Assembly: GCF_021462225.1 (NCBI RefSeq)
Contig: NC_061803.1
Location: 37,656,174 to 37,720,173 of the forward strand
Direction of reading: 5' to 3'
DNA length: 64,000 nt
DNA from: Girardinichthys multiradiatus
Lineage: Eukaryota; Chordata; Actinopteri; Cyprinodontiformes; Goodeidae
The position numbers and the translations under genes are program-made. The notes below the pieces were generated by a model. The model saw only the letters and a program-made list of their open reading frames with translations, was not told where the DNA came from and did no database searches. Positions within the stretch are counted from its first letter, which is position 1. Every line of letters begins with the position of its first letter. Shown piece by piece: positions 1-13,100 of the stretch.

Positions 1-2050
1 ACTGTAAATACTATTCTGCAACATATTCACTGCTTACAGAAATCTGTAGGCTACATATGATTGGATATTCTCATTGCTGTTATCAGAAATAACCAAAATA
101 TATGCACGTTAAAGAAAACTGTTTAAACCTCAATGGTATTTATGTGACACTCCTGTCTATCCGTTGGTGTATAAAATCCTTAAATTCTCAGTTAACACAA
201 TACGTCAGTTTTTCAGGTCCATTTCTAATATCAGTTCTGGATCTTTTTATACATCCTCCAATGTGGGAAAGCCACATGAACTAGTTTATTTTGAAAATCA
301 ATGTTTTTATTTGCTTACATTTAGGTCATAATTTACAGGACAAAATGTGCAGTGATTTCACTTTACAATCATTTAAGAGGAAGGCCGTAACTGCAATGAA
401 CATTTGGAATTAAAGTGGCTGTAACTGAGCGGTTTAAGAGGTTTACTAATTTTTACTTAACATCTAACCTTAAAACATCTGACAGAAACCAACTTTAATA
501 AGTCTAATAAGACATAAGGAATAATTTATTGTCACAGAAGCAAGTAAAACGTGGAACAACAGCTACTCACCCCACTGTGTAGTTCTGGTGCTCCAGCAGG
601 GATTGGATGAAGGAAAATGGATAATTTTTCAGAATAATTTACTGGTTCAGCGAAATGATGTTAGCAGAAAAAAATAGTGGTAAATAGTGGAAAATAAAGA
701 ATTCACATTCAACAAAATATTTTATTTTGCATTATCATAGAAAATGTAATCATTTTGACATAAATGGACAATTATTAAAAATATTTCTTAACAAATTATT
801 TCTAAACGAAGGACAAAAAGAACAAAGACACCAAAAATTAAAAATGCAAAATCATTTACTTTATTTCCTTATAAAAGGAGCATAAAGCAGCATACCTGGC
901 TGAATACACATCATCATGACATCACAGTTTAAAAAACAATGTAGCATAAAAACTACAAAATAGAGCAAGAGAGCAGATCCATCGAGATAAATCTACTTTT
1001 TACTACGGTCATAGATGTTCTAGACAGCTCAGCTAGGTTACACTAAGTGTTCTTGTATTAGTGAAGATAATTTTCATACAATCATGTCTTATTCTGCATG
1101 TGGAGGACATTCCTGCACTATTGAGCATGATGTATTCATTAAGGCACTTGGTGTAATGGCCGAGGGTAAGGGGTCTTCCCAGGGATACTTTTCCAGGTCT
1201 GAAGTGGGATTCTGTTGAGAGGATGTGACCCGTCAACAGGATGACTGGACTCATTAATGTCTTAGAGTAGAAATGGGAGTGGCAGATATGTTGCCTCATG
1301 TGATGTCTGTGAAGCACAATTATTGCGAAAACATGTTTTTACCTTATAGATAAAAAAACAAACATTTTAAAGCTAATCTGCACAAATCTGTAGTGCTTGC
1401 AATTCAAAAGTACTTTAATATTAATTAACTTTTTGGGTCCATTATTGTTAAGTACAGAGAAAAGCTGGAAATTTTTTTTTTTACAATTTTACACTGGATT
1501 ATTGGCAATATATCGTCAGTTTTAATAAATCTTGTAATAAACATATTTGTTTCTGATAAACAGTTTGCTTTGAAACAAGTGGAGAAAGAGCACCAACTGG
1601 AGGCTCCCGTCCCATCCAACTGTTTGGACTATGCACAGAACCATCCTCCAGATATTACACTAAAAACGAAGTTCTGATAATATGGATCGGACTGAGAGTG
1701 ATCTCATTTGAACTAAACCAGTTTGCCTTCCTGAAAAGTCCCCTGAGATGATGTGAGTAGGCACTATAGAAAGAGATGAAGCTTTAAAATGACTTTCATC
1801 CTAAAACAGTGAATATGCACCTCAACCAAAACCTGAAAAAATGATTTGAATACCAATAATAATTATAATAATAACGTCCACATGGTCAACTTCACATTTT
1901 AATTAACACTATCCTTTTTTAAAAAGGATTCTTGCAAAGTTGATTAGTAAATTAACCGATCCACCAGCAATCTGCTTATTTCAAGAAATCAGCACAACAG
2001 ATTGTCTTCATATTTCCAGACAGAGTCAATTCAACCACCCACAGGGACAG
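1..2050. other. 3' flank of naglu, no recognised gene
   Basis: This AT-rich stretch follows the naglu stop codon on the minus strand and probably includes its 3' UTR. I see no convincing coding exon, mobile element or RNA gene. Short open frames on both strands have no recognisable domain. One short segment near 548-640 looks weakly exon-like and is discussed among the rejected items. Confidence 0.5.
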
Positions 2051-3303
2051 TCATGGAAAGGCAGAGCTGGGGGAACTGGGGGAGCCTTTCACTGTTTGTA
2101 GCAGTCTCTTCATGGCTTGAGGGTAGTACTTGAGGAAGATCCTGTAGGCGATCTCATAAGTATCTCCCTGAGGTTTGGTTGGATACTTCCTGCCATTGTA
2201 AATGAATCCCTTTTCAATCTGGAAAACTGCTTGGTTAAAAGAACTCTGATTGAACGGAAGTCCGTGGTCCAGACATTCCACCAGGGTTTGGACAAATAGC
2301 CCCCACCGCTGGGCATAGTAGTCTTCTATAAGGCCCCCCCACTCTTTGTTGGCATAGTCCAGGATCTCGCCGCTGGGGCCCCACAGGGTGATTTGGTTTC
2401 TGGCATTCATGTCATAAAGCTGCGCCTCTTTCTCATTTAGGGCCTTGGATTGGGCTCGTTCCAGCCATGTCCCTAACAGAAAGTTCTGGTTGCTGCTCAA
2501 CAATCGGTCAAGTTCAGGAAAGAGGTCATACACCAGCACACCGCCTGCAGTCAGCAGCTCTGCCATTTTTTTATTCCCGAAAGCATCAGCAATATCTTGG
2601 TAAAAAGACGCTGTTAGAACTTGTAGGACCTGCCGTGTAACATCTACAAGATCATACTGGAAGGTTTCTTTGGACATAAAAGAAGGAGCAGCTTCCATGA
2701 AGAGTTTCCAAGCTTCAAACAAATCGGCTGGGTCATACCACAGGTCTGTTCTTAATCGGAAGGAAGGCCTGCGAACCATTGGGCTGTGGTTGTGGTTGAC
2801 ATAATGTGGTACAGTGCAGTTGTAAACGCTGGAAAATAGCAGCTTCCATGCAGCTGTCAGGCTGTCATGCATGCCACCATAACGCCGTACCGCATAAAGT
2901 GACACCCACTTAGCCAGGTTGACCGGCTCTTTGCGCCATGCCAATTCACTCATTAACTCATAAATAACAGGATTCTGTTCAATGCCCTCAGGTGTCATGC
3001 CTATTCCTACCAGAGTGGAGTTTGGGAAATTTTGGGCTTTAAAAGGCCCAGAGTTAATGCTTTCGACTGTGCCAAAAAAACCATTGTTGCCCCCAAAATT
3101 GTGCAGCATACACCAGATGAATGGCTGTCCATAGAAAGACTCAGTGTATGTGAAAACTGGGTCAGCCTCTGCAAACAGATCCAGAACAATCATTCTTCCC
3201 AGGGGAACTCCATGTAGTAGTGACTGAATCTGTACCGGCTTCCAGAAGTTGGGGTCACTGAAGAACAGCCAGCCTTGCATCAACCAAACTGCATCAGGAT
3301 CAA
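2051..3303 (-). CDS. naglu: naglu exon 6 (second catalytic Glu, C-terminal domain)
   Basis: The last exon runs from [14 protein letters not shown] to the stop after SSPSSAFP. It holds the nucleophile motif [11 protein letters not shown] (E455) and the all-helical C-terminal domain ending in [14 protein letters not shown]. The acceptor is CACCCCCCAG/TTGATCC. The C-terminal tail after LLQTVKG is short, Ser/Pro-rich and not conserved. Confidence 0.95.
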
Positions 3304-6300
3304 CTGGGGGGTGAAAGAGACATTTACATGGGAGTCAAAATGGTTGACGGTGCCTTCATGTAGCAAAGTCAGAGTCTATCTGATTTAGACACCCAGATAC
3401 TCACCTGCAGTCATGGAGGCAAAAACAGAGCGGCTGATTGCAGACAAATAGTCAGGGTCAGAAGAAGGTGGGGTCATCTCATTAAAAGTGTCAGTGTTGT
3501 AGATATGATCTGTCCCAAACAGCTTTACCACCTGAGACAGATAGAGAGCGCCGATCTGGAGAAAAAGTGGGTCCCTTGGGTCTAGGATGAAGGAACATGA
3601 GAAGCTGCAGTTGAAATGGGCCCACGGTCCCAGTCTGGTTACATTGGCTTTAGGATATAACCTGAAACACAAGAAGCACATAAGCTAGCTGTGGCCGTTC
3701 CCTGGTTAAGGTTAAGCTGACTCCACTAGGAGTATTTCTCTCTAATTCACCAAACTGTTGCTGTGCATCCATAGGCTGAGAACCAAGCCACACCTCCAGC
3801 TCCATGGATTAAAAGAAGGAACCGTGTTCTCAGTCATTCCCTTTATCTCATCTGCTTCCACTAGGAGAGGACCTCCTTTCCACCTGTGAGGCAGAACTAA
3901 AACATTTCATCCACTTCTCTGTTTGTGATCAACAGAGGCATCAGTAGGTGGGATTCATTGCTACCATCATTGCAAGCCATCAGTTCCCTGAAATGCTGCC
4001 ACTAACCAAGGCTTGCCAACATACAAGCAGTCATCTTTGTTTCCTTTTCACCAGCAGCACAGGGTTGGATTACATTCACCCAGAACTTGGCCTGGACTCA
4101 GGAAACAAAGGAAAAACCTGGACGTTAACTCTTCATGTGCAAGAAGCAACCAGGTTCCATCTTTAGAGACACAGCTGGACATACAAACGGACAAGGGAAG
4201 CCATATCTTTACCCTTTTTAAGCAAAGCAAGCCTGCCACAGGAGAGGTGTACAAAACCTATAAACATCCTGAACTTGAGTTTAACCTATTTTTGACTTTC
4301 TTAATATTAACATTTGTGTTTTACATGGAAAGTTGTTAATTAATAATAGTTAGGTTAACATAGGGTCTTGCATGCTAACTAGTCCTTCCTTGTGTATCCT
4401 GGCACAGCTCTGTTGAGCTGTAGTCATCTACTTTTTTTATTCCCGTTATCAACCAGTGTGATAAATTTACTGTATGGAACACATTAAAAAAGTTCAATTC
4501 AAGGACAGAAAGAGATCCTAAAACCCATCTGCTCAATACCTCTACAGCTATAAAATATATATACACTGCTCAAAAAAATAAATGGGACCCTTAAACAACA
4601 CAATATAACTCCAAGTAAATCAAACGTCTGTGAAATCAAATTGTCCACTTAGGAACCAACACTGATTGACAATCAATTTCATAGCTGTTGTGCAAATGGA
4701 AAGACAACAGGGGGAAATCTTTGGCGATGAGCAAGACACACTCAATAAAGGAGTGGTTCTGCAGGTGGGGACCACAGACCACTTCTCAGTACCTATGCTT
4801 TCTGGCTGATGTTTTGGTCACTTTTTAATGTTGGTGGTGCTTTCACACTCGTAGTTGCATGAGACAGACTCTACAACCCAACCCAGCATCAGGATCGCTA
4901 CCTCCGCCTTTGTGCAAGGAGGAACAGGAGGAGCACTGCCAGAGCCCTGCAAATTATTATTATTTAAGTTTATTTGATAGGGACAGACACACATTGACAT
5001 AGACCAACTGAACAAAACAGCAGTCCCATGTTTGCGTCATAGTGCAATAGCAACAGCTAATTCGCAGCACTTGTCCCTAGATGGGCTTTTTAAAAAGTAC
5101 CTCTAAAAATTGAAGTAATAATCATTTAAAATAGCACAACATAATGTTGACAACATCTACAAACAAACAAACAAACAGTGAAACATAAAACATAAAAAAT
5201 GGGTACAATTCTGTTTTTGACATAACCAGAGTTTTGTTTGTTATTTGAACGTACTGAAACTGGTTACAGACTTTAAATCAACAGGAAGTGAGTTCCTAAC
5301 TGCAGTTCCTCTCACGGACAGAGCACTTTCAGCGAAAGTGGTTCTTCAAAAGGGGACCTTACAATTTCCATCTGAAGCCGCTCTGGTAGATCTGCTATTG
5401 CCCTGCAGTCTCTGTATGCAATCGCTTAATGGTGTAGGTGCATATCCATGTAAACACTTAAAAATCAATTTTAAAAGATTATAATTTATAAAATTAGTAA
5501 AGTCTAAAATGCCGAATTTGGCCAAAATGTGACAATGATGGAATCTGATTGGCATTTGATATAAAACCTTTAAAGCCCGATTATCCCCTCCTTGAACCGC
5601 CACCTTAACGTGGTGGAGGGGTTTGAGTGCTCGAATGATCCTGGAGGCTATGTGGTCTGGGGCCTAAGTGCCCCTGGTAGGGTTTCCCATGGCAAACAGG
5701 CTCTAGGTGAAGGGTCAGACAAAGAGCGGTTCGAGAATCCCATATGATGACTACAGAACTGAGGCACGTGACGTCGCCCGGTATGGCGGAGCCGGGGTCC
5801 CACCCTGGAGCCAGGCCTGGGGTCGGGACTCGTCGGAGAGCGCCTGGTGGCTGGGTTGCTCCTCGCGGCACCCAGCCGGGCCCAGCCCGAACGAGAGACG
5901 CGAGACCATCCACCAGTGGGCCCACCACCTGCAGGGGGAACTGTGAGGGACCGGTGCAAAGAGGATTGGGCGGCGGACGAAGATGGAGATCTCGGCGGCC
6001 CGATCCCCAGATGCTTGGGCTGGCTATAGGGACGTGGAATGTCACCTCGCTGGGGGGAAGGAGCCTGAGCTGGTGCAAGAGGTCAAGAGATATCGACTAG
6101 AAATAGTCGGGCTCGCCTCCAAGCACAGCGTGGGCTCTGGAACCCATCTTCTCGAGAGGGGCTGGACTCACTTCTACTCTGGAGTGTCCCACGGGGAGAG
6201 GCGGCGGGCTGGGGTGGGTTTGCTTGTTGCCCCCCAGCTCAGCCGTCTTGTGTTGGGGTTTATCCCAGTGGATGAGAGGGTCGCATCCCTGCGCCTTCGG

Positions 6301-9300
6301 GTTGGGGAGAGGTCTCTGACTATCATTTCGGCCTACGGGCCGAGTGGTAGTGCGGAGTATCCGGCCTTCTTGGCGTCCCTGTCGGAGGTGCTGGATAGTG
6401 CCCCTCCTGGGGACTCCATTATTTTGCTGGGAGACTTCAACGCCCACGTGGGAAACAACAGTGACACCTGGAGAGGCGTGATTGGGAGGAATGGCCTCCC
6501 CGATCTGAATCCAAGCGGTGTTTTGTTATTGGACTTCTGTGCTAGTCACGGATTGTCCATAATGAACACCATGTTCAAACATAAGGGTTGGCACCAGGAT
6601 ACCCTAGGCAGAAGGTCAATGATCGACTTTGTTGTCGTATCATCAGACCTTTGGCCGCATGTTTTGGACACTCGGGTGAAGAGAGGGGCTGAGCTGTCCA
6701 CTGATCACCACCTAGTGGTAAGTTGGATCCGCTGGAGGAGGAGAAAGCCGGACAGACTCGGCAGGCCCAAGCGCATAGTGAGGGTCTGGCAGACCCCTTG
6801 GCCAGGGATGTATTCAACTCTCACCTCCGGGAGAGCTTTGACCAGATTCCGAGGGATGTTGGAGACATAGAGTCCGAGTGGACCATGTTCTCCACATCTA
6901 TTGTCGATGCTGCTGCCCGTAGCTGCGGCCGTAAGGTCTGCTGTGCCTGTCATGGTGGCAATCCCCGAACCCGGTGGTGGACACCGGCAGTAAGGGACGC
7001 TGTCAAGCTGAAGAAGGAGTCCTATCAGCTGTGGTCAGCTTGTGGGACTCCTGAGGCGGCTGACGGGTACCGTGGGGCCAAGCGTGCCGCGGCCCGGGCG
7101 GTGGCAGAGGCAAAAGCTTGGACCTGGGAGGAGTTCGGTGAGGCCATGGAGAAGGACTACCGGTTGGCCCATAGAGTCCGAGTGGACCATGTTCTCCACA
7201 TCTATTGTCGATGCTGCTGCCCGTAGCTGCGGCCGTAAGGTCTGCGGTGCCTGTCATGGTGGCAATCCTCGAACCCGGTGGTGGACACCGGCAGTAAGGG
7301 ACGCTGTCAAGCTGAAGAAGGAGTCCTATCGGCTGTGGTTGGCTTGTGGGACTCCTGAGGCGGCTGACGGGTACCGTGGGGCCAAGCGTGCCGCGGCCCG
7401 GGCGGTGGCAGAGGCAAAAACTCGGACCTGGTGAGGCCATGGAGAAGGACTACCGGTTGGCCATGAAGCGATTCTGGCAAACCGTCCGGCGCCTCAGGAG
7501 GGGGAAGCAGTGCTTCGCCAACACTGTTTACAGTGGGGGTGGGGAGCTGCTAACCTCGACTGGGGACATTATCAGGCGGTGGAAGGAGTACTTCGAGGAT
7601 CTCCTCAACCCTGCCATCACGCATTCCCTGGTGGAAACAGAGGCTGGAGACTCAGGGTTGGACTTTTTCATCACCCAGGCTGAAGTCACCGAGGTGGTTA
7701 AAAAGCTCCGCGGTGGCAAGGCTTCGGGGTTGGATGAGACTTGAGTACCTCAAGTCTTTGGATGTTGTGGGGCTGTCATGGTTGACACGCCTCTTCAACA
7801 TTGCGTGGTGGACGGGGACAGTGCCTTTGGATTGGCAGACTGGGGTGGTGGTCCCCCTACATAAGAAGGGTGACCGGAGGGTGTGTTCCAACTACAGGGG
7901 GATCACACTCCTCAGCCTCCCTGGTAAGGCCTACGCCGGGGTATTGGAGAGGGGAGTCCGGCCGATAGTCGAACCCCGGCTTCAGGAGGAGCAGTGTGGT
8001 TTTCGTCCCGGCCGCGGGACACTGGACCAGCTCTATACCCTCTACAGGGTACTCGAGGGTTCGTGGGAGTTTGCCCAACCGGTCCACATGTGTTTTGTGG
8101 ACCTGGAGAAAGCATTCGACTGTGTCCCTCGTGATGCCCTGTGGGGGTGCTCCAGGAGTATGGACTCGATGGCCCTTTACTAGGGCCATCCGGTCTCTGT
8201 ACGAGCGGAGCAGGAGTTTGGTTCGCATTGCCGGCACTAAGTTGGACCTGTTCCCGGTGCATGTTGGACTCCGGTAGGGCTGCCCTTTGTCACCGGTCCT
8301 GTTCATAACTTTTATGGACAGGATTTCTAGGCGCAGCCAAGGGTCGGAGGGGGTCTGGTTTGGGGACCAGAGGATTTCGTCTCTTCTTTTTGCAGATGAC
8401 GTGGTCCTGATGGCCCCCTCTAGCCAAGACCTACAGCATGCACTGGGGCGGTTCGCCGCCGAGTGTGAAGCGGCTGGGATGAAGATCAGCTCCTCCAAGT
8501 CCGAGGCCATGGTACTCGACCGGAAAAGGGTGGCTTGTCCTCTTCAGGTTGGAGGGGAGTTCCTGCCTCAAGTGGAGGAGTTTAAGTATCTCGGGGTCTT
8601 GTTCACGAGTGAGGGAAGAATGGAGCGGGAGATCAACAGACGGATCGATGCGGCTGCCACAGTAATGGGGGCGCTGTGCCGGTCTGTTGTGGTGAAGAGA
8701 GAGCTGAGCCGAAAAGCGAAGCTCTCGATTTACCGGTCGGTCTACATTCCTACCCTCACCTATGGCCATGAACTTTGGGTCATGACCGAAAGAACGAGAT
8801 CCCGGATACAAGCGGCTGAAATGAGCTTCCTCCGTAGGGTGGCCGGGCACTCCCTTAGAGATAGGGAGAGGAGCTCGGCCATCCGGGAGGGGCTCGGAGT
8901 AGAGCCGCTGCTCCTCCACATCGAGAGGAGCCAGTTGAGGTGGCTTGGGCATCTATACCGGATTATAGAAACTTGCTAATGGTTTGAGTATAGTTTGACC
9001 AGTCTGAGACCAGACAGTAGCTCCATATGAAAAATGTGAGAGAATCATTGAGTTCAAAAACATCTCTGCACAGTGAAGTGTTAAACAATTTCTAATAATT
9101 TTATAACAATTTATATTTTTTATATTAAATTGAATTCCAGCAGGCCACAAATGTGCATGTGTCTGCACAAACGGTTAGAAACCGACTCCATGAGGATGGT
9201 ATGAGGGCCCGACATCCACAAATGGGGGTTGTGCTCACAGCCCAACACCGTGCAGGACGCTTGGCATTTGCCAGAGAACACCAGGATTGGCAAATTTGCC

Positions 9301-10132
9301 ATTGGCCCCCTGTGCTCTTCACAGATGAAAGCAGGTTCACACTGAGCACATGTGACAGACGTGACAGAGTCTGGAGACTCTGCGGCCTGCAACATCCTTC
9401 AGCATGACCGGTTTGGCAGTGGGTCAGTAATGGTGTGGGTTGGCATTTCTTTGGAGGGCCGCATGGCGCTCCATGTGCTCGCCAGAGGTAGCCTGACTGC
9501 CATTAGGTACCGAGATGAGATCCTCAGACCCATTGTGAGACCATATGCTGGTGCGGTTGGCCCTGGGTTCCTCCTAATGCAGGACAATGCTAGACCTCAT
9601 GTGGCTGGTGTGTGTCAGCAGTTCCTGCAAGATGAAGACATTGAAGCTATGGACTGGCTTCAATGTCTGTTCCCCAGACCTGAATCCAATTGAGCACATC
9701 GGGAACATCATGTCTCGCTCCATCCGCCAACGTCACATTGCACCACAGACTGTCCAGGAGTTGGCAGATGCTTTAGTCCAGGTCTGGGAGGAGATCTATC
9801 AGGAGACCATCCGCCGTCTCATCAGGAGCATGTCCAGGTGTTGTAGGGAGGTCATACAGGCATGTTGAGGCCACAAACAATACTGAGCCTCACTTTGACT
9901 TGTTTTAAGGACATTACATCAAAGTTGGATCAGCCTGTAGTGTGTTTTTCCACTTTTATTGTGTATGTGACTCCAAATCCAGGCCTCCATTGGTTAATAA
10001 ATTTGATTTCCATTGATGAATTGTGTATTATTGTGTAATTATGTTGTCAGCACATTCAACTTTGTACAGAACAAAGTATTCAATGAGAATTTCATTCATT
10101 CAGATCTCGGATGTGTTATTTGAGTGCTCCCT

Positions 10133-10164
<32 letters not shown>

Positions 10165-13100
10165 GACAGCGTCATCTGCATACATTTGACACTGAACATC
10201 CCCACAACTTTTAGGTAATTCTTCCATTTATTAACTATAAACTCTTCTATTTATTATTGCAGAACAACCATTTTTATAAGTTCTCACACTGCAAGCTTTA
10301 ACACATTCTTCTTACTTTTTCAAATATGAAGGAAAGCAATAAAAAGCTTGTTGTGCAACAAGTAACTTTTGATCAGAAACCTGTTTTAGATCTAGGAATA
10401 TCAACATTACCATTCATCTAATGGTCTTCTGAAGTTTTCAACAAGATCACAAGTTGCTAGTTCAGTCCATATCAAAACTTAAAAATGTTTTTGGTGAAAA
10501 AGCTGCTTCTGACTTTTCAATAACTTTGGATACGTTGGGTAAAATAGTTGCATACCAAACTGTGGTTCATAAGTGTTGATATGTCTCTTTATAAAATAAT
10601 TATCCAACCCAAATATACCCAAACTTTCCAGATTGGAGGAGTAAAAGAACTGAATACCTGGAATATAGAGGGGTTGGACAATGAAACTGAAACACCTGTC
10701 ATTTTAGTGTGGGAGGTATCATGGCTAAATTGGACCAGCCTGGTAGCCAGTCTTCATTGATTGTACATTGCACCAGTAAGAGCAGAGTGTGAAGGTTCAA
10801 TTAGCAGGGTAAGAGCACAGTTTTGCTCAAAATATTGAAATGCACACAACATTATGGGTGACATAAGAGGACAAATTGTTGGTGCACGTCTTGCTGGCGC
10901 ATCTGTGACCAAGACAGCAAGTCTTTGTGATGTATCAAGAGCCACGGTATCCAGGGTAATGTCAGCATACCACCAAGAAGGACGAACCACATCCAACAGG
11001 ATTAACTGTAGACGCAAGAGGAGAGCTGTCTGAAAGGGATGTTCGGGTGCTAACCCGGATTGTATCCAAAAAACATAAAATGACGGCTGCCCAAATCACG
11101 GCAGAATTAAATGTGCACCTCAACTCTCCTGTTTCTACCAGAACTGTCTGTCGGGAGCTCCACAGGGTCAATATACACGGCCGGGCTGCTATAGCCAAAC
11201 CTTTGGTCACTCATGCCAATGCCAAACGTCGGTTTCAATGGTGCAAGGAGCGCAAATCTTGGGCTGTGGACAATGTGAAACATGTATTGTTCTCTGATGA
11301 GTCCACCTTTACTGTTTTCCCCACATCCGGGAGAGTTACAGTGTGGAGAAGCCCTAAGAAGCGTACCACCCAGACTGTTGCATGCCCAGAGTGAAGCATG
11401 GGGATAGATCAGTGATGGTTTGGGCTGCCATATCATGGCATTCCCTTGGCCCAATACTTGTGCTAGATGGGCGTGTCACTGCCAAGGACTACCAAACCAT
11501 TCTTGAGGACCATGTGCATCCAATGGTTCAAACATTGTATCCTGAAGGCGGTGCCGTGTATCAGGATGACAATGCACCAATACACACAGCAAGACTGATG
11601 AAAGATTGGTTTGATGAACATGAAAGTGAAGTTGAACATCTCCCATGGCCTGCATAGTCACCAGATCTAAATATTATTGAGCCACTTTGGGGTGTTTTGG
11701 AGGAGCGAGTCAGGAAACGTTTTCCTCCACCAGTATCACGTAGTGACCTGGCCACTATCCTGCAAGAAGAATGGCTTAAAATCCCTCTGACCACTGTGCA
11801 GGACTTGTATGTGTCATTCCTAAGACGAATTGATGCTGCATTGGCCGCAAAAGGAGGCCCTACACCATACTAATAAATTATTGTGGTCTAAAACCAGGTG
11901 TTTCAGTTTCATTGTCCAACCCCTGTATATTTACCATTGAGTTTTTTTAAATTGATGGATATGCTAAGTTTTGCTCTGATCAACCTTGTCAATAAAGAAG
12001 AAACCAGCTGAGATGATTGTTGAAATGTCTGTAAAATCTGTTGCCTGTTCTATAAATTTAACAAAATAAATATGAAATGTATTTCTAATTATTAAAGAAT
12101 CTGAGGCAGTTCTACAATTTCTGATCAACTGAGTTCTTCTTCTGACTGAGCTGATGTATTAATTAATTGATGTGCATCCAAGAGATGAGCCATTTTCCTG
12201 ACTAATTATTTCTGCAAAATGTTTATGCCAAGAACTGCTTAATAATAATTTAATGAAAGTATCTATTAATGAATAGATGAAAGAAATTTTTATTCAACAG
12301 AAGAAAGAATGGATTCTCATTTTCATTCAATATTGAGGAGGAGGAGGAAAAGAAGCAGAAGAAGAAGAAGAAGAAAAATAATAATAATAAAGGACACATC
12401 ACCTGTGAATTCCTTGGGGAATGTTCCCTGAGAAGGCTGGCAGCACAGGTATCATCCCAAACGCTCTCATCCGCTCCAGGATTTTAAACTGCAAGGAGGA
12501 AAAGGTGATGAGGATCCTTCTACAAGTCATCTCATAAAACAGATTTATCAATGAAGCTGAAATTAAACAGTTCTTTACTTCTGAATTCATTCATTCATGA
12601 CCTCAGCCAGTTTCAACATAAAACCGCTTTAGCTAGACTTATGTTGACCTAGAGGCCACATTTCAGTCGGACAGAAACACATCCCCTCACAGATGTCTGA
12701 AGGCTTCTGAACTACAACAATATCTCAGATGGCATCATTAGGTTTCTAGTCACTTGAGGAAGTGGCTTCACTTTAAATGACAGCTGAATTGTTTCTTAGG
12801 AAACTAATTTCATTTTCTCAGTCACATCCGGTAGCTAACAAGCCCAGAGGAGGGATGGAGACATGATAACCTGGGAAACTGACAGCTACGTCCTTTAGTT
12901 AGGTCTCTGTTTGTCGCCTCAGTGGGTTTCCCTCTCTTGCTCATTTCTGCCTTAAATTGTAAAAATGAGCCTGAGAAACAGAAACTCTCATTCCCAGCCT
13001 GGAGCTGGCTACCCATGACTAGACCATGGCTCTGCATTATTTCATTCAGTCGGCATGTTTTTAAGCAGCATTACTTATTGTCTGCCAAACAGGGCTTATT

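Larger units (their letters stand above)
4949..9134 (-). mobile_element. LINE 3' fragment (minus), itself split by another LINE
   Basis: Two pieces of one antisense non-LTR element flank the 5585-8961 insertion. At 9115-8962 the minus strand reads [19 protein letters not shown] and ends at [10 protein letters not shown]. The reading resumes at 5580 with [19 protein letters not shown] and continues to [19 protein letters not shown]. That is the C-terminal tail of a reverse transcriptase ORF. The 3' UTR runs to 4949 and ends in AATAAA plus an (AAT)n tail directly abutting the Tc1 sequence GCCCTGCAAA. The element is 5'-truncated. The superfamily (Rex1/CR1-like or other) is not certain. Confidence 0.75.
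4564..10140 (+). mobile_element. Tc1-like element (family A), split by a nested LINE insertion
   Basis: The left end (4564-4948) starts after a TA with CACTGCTCAAAAAAATAAA and carries the transposase N-terminus ([19 protein letters not shown]). The reading resumes near 9135 with [20 protein letters not shown]. It continues through a catalytic-domain core ([32 protein letters not shown]). The right end (ACTCAAATAACAC inverted, then CCCTTTATTTTTA) runs into a TA microsatellite at 10140. Transposase frames at 9153-9407, 9352-9693 and 9587-9868 overlap in different phases, so it is dead. About 4.19 kb between 4949 and 9134 is a later insertion. A second, reversed copy of the family is at 28930-29822. 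Confidence 0.85.

Noticed and set aside
548..650. Possible exon on the minus strand with a good donor (GTGGG/GTGAGTAG) and frame YPFSFIQSLLEHQNYTVG
   Set aside because: The frame has a stop eight codons upstream, the acceptor is poor and I recognise no protein family. It could belong to a neighbouring gene but evidence is too thin.
5605..6447. Pro/Arg-rich frames on the minus strand
   Set aside because: Antisense shadows of the GC-rich LINE 5' region and endonuclease.
12335..12392. GAA/GAG run as a splicing enhancer for naglu exon 4
   Set aside because: It lies just beyond the donor on the minus strand as a pyrimidine run, fits an ordinary microsatellite, and nothing supports a regulatory role.
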